From the NCBI GenBank assembly GCA_963576565.1, contig OY755039.1:84999289-85063288 (forward strand): a stretch of 64,000 nt of DNA, read 5' to 3'. The notes beneath the pieces were generated by a model. The model did no database searches and was not told the DNA's origin. It saw only the letters and a program-made list of their open reading frames with translations. The stretch is from Aspidapion aeneum. Its lineage: Eukaryota; Arthropoda; Insecta; Coleoptera; Brentidae. Each line of letters begins with the position of its first letter. The stretch's first letter is position 1. Below, one piece after another: positions 56,030 through 64,000 of the stretch. The position numbers and the translations under genes are program-made.

Positions 56030-56330
56030 AACGTCGAAAGTCCAAAAGGTCAAAAGTACAAAATGTCGAAAGTACAAAAGTTCGAAAGTACAAAAGGTCG
56101 AAAGTACAAAAGGTCGAAAACCAAAAGGTCAAAGTACAAAAGGTCGAAAGTACAAAAAATCGAAAGTACAAAAGATCGAAAGTACAAAAGATCGAAAAAC
56201 AAAAAGCCGAAAGTACAAAAGGTCGAAAGTACAAAAGGTCGAAAGTACAAAAGATCGAAAGTACAAAAGATCGAAAGTACAAAAGATCGAAAAACAAAAG
56301 GCCGAAAGTACAAAAGGTCGAAAGTACAAG
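56030..56330 (+). repeat. Minisatellite, left arm of FB-3
   Basis: Units AAAAGGTCGAAAGTAC and AAAAGATCGAAAGTAC, with occasional shortened units (AAAACAAAAGGCCG). All frames are open because the unit is stop-poor. Confidence 0.9.
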
Positions 56331-56636
56331 TATCAAGTCGAATTGATTTGTCCAGTCGAGGTGGACCCGGTTAAGTTACTATCCCAACCTGACCCGGTTA
56401 AGTTAGTATATCAAAAAAAACTTTCCTGACGAGATCAGGGTAGTTTTTTTTTAGTAAACAAACCTAACCTGGTCAGGTTGGGTTTGTAACCTAACCTGGT
56501 CAGGTTGGGTTTGTAACCTAACCTGGTCAGGTTGGGTTTGTAACCTAACCGGGTTAACTATGAACTATCCTCGACCTCTGTACTACCTTGGCTGGGCAGG
56601 GCAATTCGACTTGATTAGATTTTAATCTTTTATTTT

Positions 56637-56962
56637 TCGACCTTTTGTACTTTAGACCTTTTGTACCTTTGACCTTTTGTACGTTCGACTTTTTGTACTG
56701 TCGACCTTTTGTATTTTCGACTTTTTGTACTTTCGACCTTTTGTACTGTCGACCTTTTGTACTTTCGACCTTTTGTACTTTCGACGTTTTGTACTTTCGA
56801 TCTTTTGTATTTTCGACCTTTTGTATTTTCGACCTTTTATATTTTCGACCTTTTGTTTTTCGACCTTTTGTACTTTCGACCTTTTGTACTTTCGACCTTT
56901 TGTATTTTCGACCTTATTTCTTCGACCTTTTGTACTTTAGACCTTTTGTACTTTCGACCTTT
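56637..56962 (-). repeat. Minisatellite, right arm of FB-3
   Basis: Units TTTCGACCTTTTGTAC with variants, the inverse of the left arm. Confidence 0.9.
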
Positions 56963-57275
56963 TATCCGCCGCCCAAATTTTATGGCTTCCACAGCGAGAA
57001 AAAAAAGAGAGAGGGGTTTGTTTTAAAAGCAAATTCTTTCATATAGCATTTCAGATGTCACTGATTGTAGGGTGGTAATTATTTTGGCCAGAAGTTCATT
57101 CAAAGTGGTAGCTCTTAAATCGCCATGCAAATAAATTTGGCTTTTTGAATAGCCCTCAAATAAAAATATCATTGGGTGCCAAATCTGATGCTCTCAGAAG
57201 CCAGCTGATAGTACCTTTCCTGCTTGTAATAAGCCGTCGTGGAAACGTTTCATTTAAGAACAATCTCACAGGAAG

Positions 57276-57461
57276 TCGCCGTCGTGGTGTAGTGGTAGCA
57301 ATGTTTGTTTCCCACACCGGCGGTCCGGGTTCGATTCCTGGCTAGGTACTTGGTTGTTTGTGTTTGTTTAAAAATGCTTTAACCTTGCTAGAACTTTGCG
57401 AAACTGGGCGATTGATCCTGATTGGATGGAAAGTCCCAGTATAAAAAAAAAATTAAAAAAA
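57276..57461 (+). mobile_element. tRNA-derived SINE with 14-bp TSD
   Basis: The head has pol III box A TGGTGTAGTGG at 57285-57295 and box B GGTTCGATTCC at 57328-57338. About 100 bp of tRNA-unrelated body follow and an A-rich tail (57443-57461). The direct repeat AATCTCACAGGAAG flanks it at 57262-57275 and 57462-57475. The tRNA-like part does not fold into a clean tRNA and runs into the body, so it is a SINE, not a tRNA gene. The parent tRNA (Gly or Val type) is uncertain. Confidence 0.85.
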
Positions 57462-57779
57462 AATCTCACAGGAAGATGTCATAATTTGTTTGAAACTCGT
57501 AGACAATGATTGTGTAGAATTAAAATTTCGGACTTCCATTGTCTTTATTTATTTTAAAACACGACGTTTCGGTTAGTAAGTATCTCTAACCGTTATAAAG
57601 TGTAAACTAAACAATCTAGTCTTTAGGCTACTACTTATACTACTTGGTGTGCAGTCAGGTGTGACGGTCCGTCCCCTTTATTAATCCTAAAACGCCTGTT
57701 TTCCTTAAGGAGTGGTTTCCATATGTTTGGTATGTTCGTGCTTGGTTGACTGAAAACTTCTTTATTCTTGAAAGTAACA

Positions 57780-58213
57780 ATTACGGAGACAGAGCTCCAA
57801 AAGATCCATCACCCCTTCCACCGATAGCGTTGTTCTCTCGTGAAGTGTATCATCAGTTTGTAATTTGTTTTTGATGATACTGAGTGACTCATTTATTGGC
57901 ACGTTGGTGTAGAGACTTTCTACATCAAAACTTACAAATCTATCGCCGGGATCTAATTCGATACCTTTTAAAACCTCGACAAAATGTTCTGAGTTTTTGA
58001 CAAAAGATTCGGACTTCCCTGTAGTGGTTGAATTATGTCCAACAAAAACCTCGACAAAGTGCTGGTCGGTGAGTCCCTGGCGCTGGTGATTGGTCGTAGT
58101 GGTATATCCTTCTTATGGATCTTTGGTAATCCATAAAAATGTGGTGCCTTACTGTGGTGTAGAGTCAGGAGGGATCTAACAGCGTCCGGGATATTTTCAG
58201 CATACTTCTTCAT
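57780..58213 (-). pseudogene. Penelope-like RT, N-terminal part
   Basis: The minus strand from 58213 reads HHSKAPHFYGLPKIHKKDIP and PLRPITSARDSPTSTLSRFL, typical Penelope RT fingers. A frameshift near 58024 moves it to the frame with ELDPGDRFVSFDVESLYTNV, which holds the first catalytic Asp. The frame continues to LELCLRN near 57785, where sequence jumps to the 3' end segment (ENKEVFSQPS-like). The YxDD motif is therefore absent. Confidence 0.85.
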
Positions 58214-58552
58214 CTTCTTTTTTGGATGTTCTTGTCAAACGATCAGATAGAAACATTCAAACCACTGTATATAGGAAACCTACACACACGGGACAGTACC
58301 TAAATTTTAAGTGTAATCATTCTGTTGCTACAAAACAAGGAGTTATAAGAAGTTTGTATTTAAGAGCCATAAATATTTGTAGTAATAATGAAGAATTAAC
58401 CACAGAAATTAACAACATTAAAAAGGACTTACAACAGAATGGTTATTCCGAGAAATTAATAAACTCAACGATATTTAAAATTAAAAACAAACTAAATGTA
58501 CCAATTTCTCAAAATAATAATCCGTTAGGTGTTATTAACATTCCATATAATA
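58213..58552 (+). pseudogene. Penelope-like RT, C-terminal part
   Basis: The plus strand reads FLDVLVKRSDRNIQTTVYRK, PTHTGQYLNFKCNHSVATKQ and IRSLYLRAINIC, which are the post-YxDD RT region of Penelope elements. It is cut off at about 58552 (VINIPYN) by a non-LTR insertion and resumes at about 59280. Its 5' edge meets the opposite-strand copy. Confidence 0.85.
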
Positions 58553-59279
58553 TAATAATAATAATAATAATAATAAATGACTTTATTGAGAAAAATAATT
58601 TATAGAATCAGTTGTAACAAAGACAATATTTCTACTTGGCTACGCCGGGCGCAAGTCTAGCCATTGGCTACTCTACTGAACCAAGCATAGACAAATAAAG
58701 TTATAAAATACTATTTAATTTACACTCAGAAATTATTTTGCCTATTTAAATAAACTAAATAAACTAAACTAAAAGAATAGTTGTGCTTTATACATGGCAC
58801 TAAACTTTATGTAGACACTTTTACATTAAAGGAAAGCTTATTGGTCTATTTAACATTTTTATGAAAATTTTTTGTAAGTTTCTCATTAAGATTTAAATGA
58901 CATATTTATATTTTTAGTTAAACCCTTGTGATAATAGATTAAGAAACTGATAATAACAACACTGTCTTTACACCCACATTGGTATCTATTTTTCTATTAC
59001 TTTGTGTATTTTTTTTTATCGTTATCATTACAAATTAGGCCAGTTATACATATGTTCTTATCTAATTTTTTATTTTCCTCCACATTACGCACACTTTTAA
59101 GCCTCTCGACTTCTTGTTTTAAAAGCTGGTTATCTTTGGAAATCACACTTACCATATCAGACAAAGTTTGGGTACGCTTCTTCTCTTTTTCATACATTTG
59201 GCTCAAAAAATCAACCGACCTTCTTACCTCACGCATTTCATTTTGCAGTTCCTTAATCATCTCTTTTAGCTCGAAATGT
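58553..59279 (-). mobile_element. Non-LTR retrotransposon fragment inserted in the Penelope element
   Basis: Minus-strand orientation: an ORF1-like segment, then a short 3' region with AATAAA near 58575 (reading CAATAAAGTCATTTATTATT) and a (TTA)n tail. The Penelope reading frame is interrupted exactly here (IPYN before, GISENIRRIAKY after). RT is missing, so it is internally deleted or belongs to a short non-autonomous family. Confidence 0.65.
58997..59260 (-). pseudogene. ORF1-like coiled-coil fragment
   Basis: 87 codons starting MIKELQNEMREVRRSV with a clear coiled coil (heptads through SQMYEKEKKRTQTLSDMVSV and KQEVERLKSV), then KKLDKNICITGLICND, which resembles the start of the RNA-binding part of non-LTR ORF1 proteins. 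It ends at TAG/TAA soon after. The open frame extends a little upstream (EHFELKE). The assignment to a clade is not possible. Confidence 0.5.
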
Positions 59280-59640
59280 TCAAGGGATTTCAGAAAACAT
59301 AAGACGAATAGCTAAATACTAATATAAAAACAGTATTTTCTTCGGGAAATACGATAAGAAGTTTTGTAACTAAAACAAAACCAGACAATCCCTCAAATAA
59401 TAAGGAATGTATTTAAAATCCCGTGTGAGTGTGGTAAATCATATGTAGGTGAAACGAAACGCCCTCTTCAGGATAGAGTAAATGAACATCTAAAAAGTAC
59501 CCAATTAGGGGATATTGAAAAATCCGGTTTAGCAGAACATGCATGGTCAAATGATCACAGGATTCAGAAGCTAAAGTTTTACATAAGGACTCGCATTGGC
59601 AAAAACGAAACTTTATTGAAGCTGCGTTTATAATGCAGAA
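59280..59640 (+). pseudogene. Penelope-like GIY-YIG endonuclease part
   Basis: Resumes with GISENIRRIAKY and VFSSGNTIRSFVTKTKPDNP, then KIPCECGKSYVGETKRPLQD and RVNEHLKSTQLGDIEKSGLA EHAWSNDH, the Cys-x-Cys and YVGET...R..EH pattern of the Penelope GIY-YIG domain. At least two frame breaks (one near 59325, one near 59420) disable it. This domain nicks target DNA during insertion. Confidence 0.82.
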
Positions 59641-59901
59641 TAAAGAAGTTTTCAGTCAACCAAGCACGGAAATACCAAACATATGGAAACCACTCCTTAA
59701 GGAAAACAGGCGTCTTAGGATTAAAAAAGGGGGCGGGCCGTCACACCTGACTCCACACCAAATAGTATAAGTAGTAGCCTAAAGACTAGATTGTTTAGTT
59801 TACACTTGATAACGGTTAGAGATACTTACTAACCGAAACGTCGTGTTTTAAAATAAATAAAGACAATGGAAGTCCGAAATTTTATTTCTAAGATGTCATA
59901 A

Positions 59902-60734
59902 GCTGGGCAACCATCCTGCATAAACTAACTCTGGTTAAAATCAACTTTCGGCACTTATCGAATCGCAGTATAGGTATGGTAAATTACCATTCATGAATGA
60001 AAGATACCTAATATTGTGACCCAAAATCCCAGTCCCAGTCGGGGTTGACCAGGTATGGGGAGATCGGATTATAGGGAATTCCAAATTTAAAATAGCTAAT
60101 AAAATTAATAGGATTAAGTAATCCATGTTAACCAGGTCCAGGAATATTGGTTTACTGGCAATTTTAGGTATATTTGACTAATTAGATCCTAGTTTTGAAT
60201 ACGGAATTCCTATTTTGAATTTAAAACATATAGGTAGGTATTAAAACTAAATTCAATTAGTCTCTATCTCAAAAACTAGAGCTAATAGAAAAAATCTGCT
60301 GCCAGTTTTAGAATATTAAATATATCTAAAATCAGTTCTTAGATCTCAGGCACCAAAATGTTTTTTATTTTGCTGGCCTGCGTAATCATAATCATAATAT
60401 TTTTGACCTTTTTTAATGAAGTTTCATGAAGTAAAATTTCAATGAGATTTATGTTTTTTTTTTCAAACAGAGCTTTGTTTTCCTAATCAGAAAAACTTTT
60501 TTAAAGCTCGAATTCAGTCGCGCCGCCCAGCGCGCTTGAATTTGCTTTGAAGCATATTTCGTCTATTTCTTAAAAAAGTATTCCGAGCATTGTCTCATTG
60601 TCAGAGAGCTTGTAATAGAACCTTTTAATCTAGCATTCTTTTGAAACAGGACAAAGTTTTTCGTAGATAAATAAAATGTTCAACTGGAACACTCTCGGAA
60701 ACACTTATTTATATTCAGGTGCTATTTTTGTTTT
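59902..60734. other. Interval without gene
   Basis: No coding region or bounded repeat recognised. Confidence 0.4.
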
Positions 60735-61785
60735 TACAAGCTTTTATTTAGCTTCAGATGTTCTGTCTAACTAACTATCAAATCTTGTGAAGCGTTTTTG
60801 ACACACTTCCCATTATCCGATTTGGATGAAATTTAATACACAGATAGTGGTCCCATGACAATACAACATTAAAAAAAAAATCCTACCACTCCTACCCCCA
60901 CCCCCATCTATAGAAAAATGCGTTTTTGATGCACTTCCCATTATCCGATTTGGATGAAATTTGGTATACATATAGTGGTCCGATGACAATACAACAATAA
61001 TGAAAAAATGTCCTCCCACCCTACCCCCCAACCCCTTCCATAAAAAATGCGTTTTTGACACACTTCACTTCAAATGACTTTTATAAAATTTGGTATATGC
61101 ATAAAGGTCGATGGCAATACAGACCAAACAAAAACTATATTTCTACCTCTACCCCCACCCTCTCCTTCCCCCAATAGAAAAATGAGTTTCCAAACAACTC
61201 TCGATCAGCGATTTAATTATAATCTAGAATAAACTCTTCTGTTATGTTATTGCACAAATATGTTCATTTAATAGAGTAGATAGCTGAGACTAAAAAGTAG
61301 AAAATAAATTGGCAAATTTTTTTTTAAGTCACAAGCTTTTATAAAATGCACTAAAAATTAAAAAATAATTTTCTAACATTCTAATATTATCATAATAATA
61401 AAAGCGATGGCCGCAAATCAAAGCATAAGTTAATCTAAATTTGTGATCCAAACACTTAAAGAATATTCAACATAGCAGGTCATCAAAGATATGTTTGATG
61501 TGCCGCAATGTTATGCCATTGTCATACCTATGTCAGAGAAATGCTGGGGTATCTTGGGTCGGGTTGGGTGGGTTTGGTACCTGCATTTTTCTGCTAGATT
61601 GATTCTTGCAAATAATGATATTTAATTAATATCTTATCGTGCTAACATCGTCAAAATTTCCATCAGTCGGCCACCGCTTTTATTATTATGATAATATTAG
61701 AATGTTAGAAAATTATTTTTAAATTTTTAGTGCATTTTATACAAGCTTGTGACTTAATTTTTTTTTTACCAATTTATTTATTTAA
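60735..61785. mobile_element. Foldback-family copy without the palindromic array
   Basis: 60735-61060 has the AGCTTCAGATGTTCTGTCTA spacer and about two to three tandem units. 61302-61410 and 61670-61784 are the same inverted repeat (GCGATGGCC inner edge) as at 52546/54408. The centre reads TGTCAGAGAAATGCTGGGGT at 61531-61550, the uninterrupted version of the site filled at 52776-54153. Confidence 0.7.
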
Positions 61786-64000
61786 TAATTAGTTACAGCT
61801 TTTTACCGGTGTCCATCTAATCAATAATTATGCACCCATATAATGTTATAATTAAATAATTTTTCATTGGCCTTAACTCCTAGTGAGGTCATTTTTTCTT
61901 AAGTAACTACTTAGGTGGTCACTGAGTAACCCCGTATAAAGCAACATATTATAGGATTCCTTAGCGCGCATTTAAATCCTCAAAAATCGTTCTTAAATTT
62001 TTAGTCATGTTTTGATACATGATTTTGTCTAGAAACGTTTTACGTACCGCAATGTGGTTTTAAATGCGCCATGCAATTAAGTCTCTTCTTAAATTTCCAA
62101 AAAATATATTTTTAAAATTTGCGAATCTGTGCTCAAAAAAGGGTTATTTTAAAACCCTTACAATTAGATTTTTAAGGTGAAGAAGTACTCCATAACTTTC
62201 TGTTGAAGTTCCAAGGAATGTAAAAAGAAATGAAATAAAATAGTTAGTAGAGCAAGACAGAGATTTTTCTTTTTTCATTAATTAGATTTTTGCCTACAAT
62301 ATTTAATATTTTTATTCCGATATAACTCTGCATCGCCTCCACAGATTTAACGGCTTCTGGAAATAATTAGTGTATAGTTCCCCTTTATATCAAATATATG
62401 CCATACACAGAGCTCCCTCTTACCTTCATTAAACCAGACAGATTTATCTAAGTTCGATTTAATTATTTGTTTCTTTGGAGAAATCTCAATTACTTCAAAA
62501 GCTGTTCAAAATCCTTTTGCTTATTTGTAATTTTGTGTCTGTTTTCCCTTTATATTCACTTAAATGATTTAAGGCAATAGGGTCATAAATACTAGATAAT
62601 TACACTGGTTGGCATAAAAATCGGCCCTGACACCATTCTTGCTGATTCTTATGTAAAATGACCTCCTGAATCCAAATATGAACTCCGTTTTACCCCATCA
62701 CCCCCCATTTTCGGGGGAGACCCCCAACCTATTTTTACTGCTGCTGGGATGGAAAGGATAATTTTGGCCTTAACATCATTATTTCTGAGGTACTGGAGAC
62801 GTTTACTGTTTTCAAACAATATCATTTATAGCAAGGTGGTAGGCCCAAGGCGAATTTCGCGGGTGGGAATCACTGTACATTTTTCTTGGTATCGCATGGG
62901 AATTACTCGAAATTCACTGTCAATCACTTCAAAATGACAGGAAAATACTAGAAAATCTCTGGGAATCACTAGGAATCATTGGTAAAAAATGGAAATCACT
63001 GTATGTTTTTAAGGGTGGCAAATTTCCCCTCGGTTAGGCCCTTTTTCTTGGAGGGGGGGGGGGCGTTCCGCATTAATGATAAATGGACATCGTCGATTTT
63101 TCCGTTTTACATACATTTTTTAGTTATATTTTTTTAAATTTTAGTGGTAACGTTTAAGTAATAAACGTTATAACAATCCTTTAGTCCCGAAAGATAATAT
63201 TTACTTGCCTCCTTTGCACATCAAACTCGGACTGACAGTTTGTAAAAGCACTGTACAAAACAGTTTTTCCAATCGTATCAGATTTTGTTGAAATAAGCTG
63301 TACAATAGTACAATTTTGCCTTTTCCGCGTATTCCAATAAAATTGAACCCGGTACAAATTTTTTATTGCACTGAATCAGTGTCTGTGTACTACCAGTGCT
63401 GCTACACTCATGGAGTACACTAGAAAACAATTTAGGAAGCACGAGTTTATAATCGTTTAAATGTAGCTTTTTAGTAAATCTTATAGGCGACAGATTAAAA
63501 TAAAATATAAATCTTGAAAGTTAGCAATTAGTTTAATAAGAAAAGTAATCTTTTAGAGGAAACTCATTAAGTACCTTCATAACCGAAATTTTAACGACCA
63601 GTCGACCATTATCTTCTCGTATAAAACGGCGAACGATAAGAACCGCGCAGTTTTTAATTTTAATTTTCTATTAAGAGAGCTAATCAAGATAGCGAGGCTT
63701 TGGTGCGGCAGGAATGGCGGCAGCATAGCATCCCAATTTTATTTTGAAAATATAATTTTCATTTAATAGAAGCTAAGATAGACAAAGGAAGTTTTTATGC
63801 GCTTGTCTTTATAGAATTCAATGGGCGCTATACTATACTAATAAATATCGGATAAGTATGCTTTTTATTTTTTTTTACATTTTTGTTATTTAAGTCTTCC
63901 ATTTAAGAAATAACTCCACAAAAAAAATCGACCTGCGACAGTCAAGCAAATCATTTATTTGCCACAGAATTTGTTAAATCAAGCAAGATTTACTTAAGAT
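61786..64000. other. Interval without recognisable gene
   Basis: Short frames such as 62749-62937 show no domain. G-runs near 62711 and 63050 and the repeated wording GGAATCACT at about 62865-62995 suggest decayed repeats. Nothing else could be supported. Confidence 0.4.

Larger units (their letters stand above)
56018..56973. mobile_element. Foldback-like element of 15-16 bp minisatellite arms (FB-3)
   Basis: 956 bp. Ends GGCGGCGGATAAAA (56018) and TTTTATCCGCCGCC (ending 56973). The left arm (about 56030-56330) is about 19 units of AAAAGGTCGAAAGTAC; the right arm (about 56637-56962) is about 21 units of the inverse. The centre holds three copies of a 32-bp unit (CCTAACCTGGTCAGGTTGGG...) at about 56464-56555, itself palindromic around CCTGGTCAGG. 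AAATTT lies on both sides within a few bases. No gene: the many lysine/serine-rich frames are repeat translations. Confidence 0.75.
57485..59889 (+). mobile_element. Penelope-like element, two partial copies head to head
   Basis: Flanked by the 12-bp direct repeat AAGATGTCATAA (57473-57484, 59890-59901). The outer ends are inverted repeats (about 57525-57775 and 59640-59880) containing CCGAAACGTCGTGTTTTAAA, a hallmark-like end of Penelope elements. The left part (minus strand) holds the N-terminal RT and is joined by deletion to the 3' end. The right part (plus strand) holds the C-terminal RT and GIY-YIG endonuclease. Penelope elements often sit as such inverted, partly truncated pairs. Confidence 0.85.

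Noticed and set aside
55965..57046. Many lysine-rich or FCTFDLLYFRPF-rich frames
   Set aside because: All are translations of the 15-16 bp minisatellite arms of FB-3.
57276..57345. tRNA gene
   Set aside because: Box A and box B are good, but the cloverleaf is imperfect, an unrelated body and A-rich tail follow, and a 14-bp TSD surrounds the whole, which marks a SINE.

Overview
This window looks like intergenic DNA from a large, AT-rich animal genome, most likely an insect or another arthropod. That is inferred from the mix of element families: BEL/Pao and Gypsy LTR retrotransposons, a Penelope-like element, Jockey-like non-LTR pieces, PIF/Harbinger, pogo/Tigger and hAT-like DNA transposons, and a tRNA-derived SINE. 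I recognise no host protein-coding exon. Every long reading frame belongs to a transposable element, and most of the short ones are shadows inside tandem repeats.

Layout. 0-5 kb: nested DNA transposons (a TIR element at 563-2159 interrupted by a hairpin-bounded element, an 8-bp-TSD MITE, a degraded pogo/Tigger, a hAT-like element with TSD GGGGTAAT). 5.1-12.2 kb: a nearly intact BEL/Pao element (BEL-1) with LTRs that differ at one base by eye, TSD CTGTT, and one in-frame stop in pol. 12.6-16.3 kb: a foldback structure with about 1 kb arms made of tandem repeats. 16.4-16.9 kb: a TA-flanked MITE. 18.5-22.1 kb: a long-TIR element that contains a truncated minus-strand BEL (BEL-3) and a palindrome. 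24.0-25.5 kb: a 9-bp minisatellite and a truncated Harbinger element. 26.4-27.8 kb: a Jockey-like remnant. 28.5-31.1 kb: a second foldback with GC-rich minisatellite tips. 31.9-33.0 kb: a TIR element with an 11-bp TSD. 34.8-41.6 kb: BEL-2, same family as BEL-3, with four coding lesions. 42.4-48.9 kb: a Gypsy element with gag and pol. 48.9-55 kb: MITEs, two more hairpin-bounded elements, a foldback-family copy, and inside that an array of palindrome-joined units. 56.0-57.0 kb: a third foldback made of a 15-16 bp minisatellite. 57.2-59.9 kb: a SINE abutting a Penelope-like element that hosts a non-LTR insertion. 60.7-61.8 kb: another foldback-family copy that keeps the empty site of the palindromic array. 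The rest has no recognisable gene.

Most notable points. (1) The Gypsy LTR promoter has two heat-shock-element-like motifs just upstream of its TATA box, and its repetitive leader has four perfect TTCnnGAAnnTTC motifs plus imperfect ones, which suggests a heat-inducible retrotransposon. (2) A 1360-bp element at 52785-54144 is an array of about 150-bp units joined through 40-bp palindromes of its own terminal repeats. It has a 9-bp TSD, and a paralogous empty site lies in the same window. (3) At least three unrelated elements share one architecture: inverted arms built from tandem repeats. (4) The Penelope-like element consists of two complementary partial copies in opposite orientation inside one 12-bp TSD.

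All coordinates and alignments were read by eye. No database search was run.
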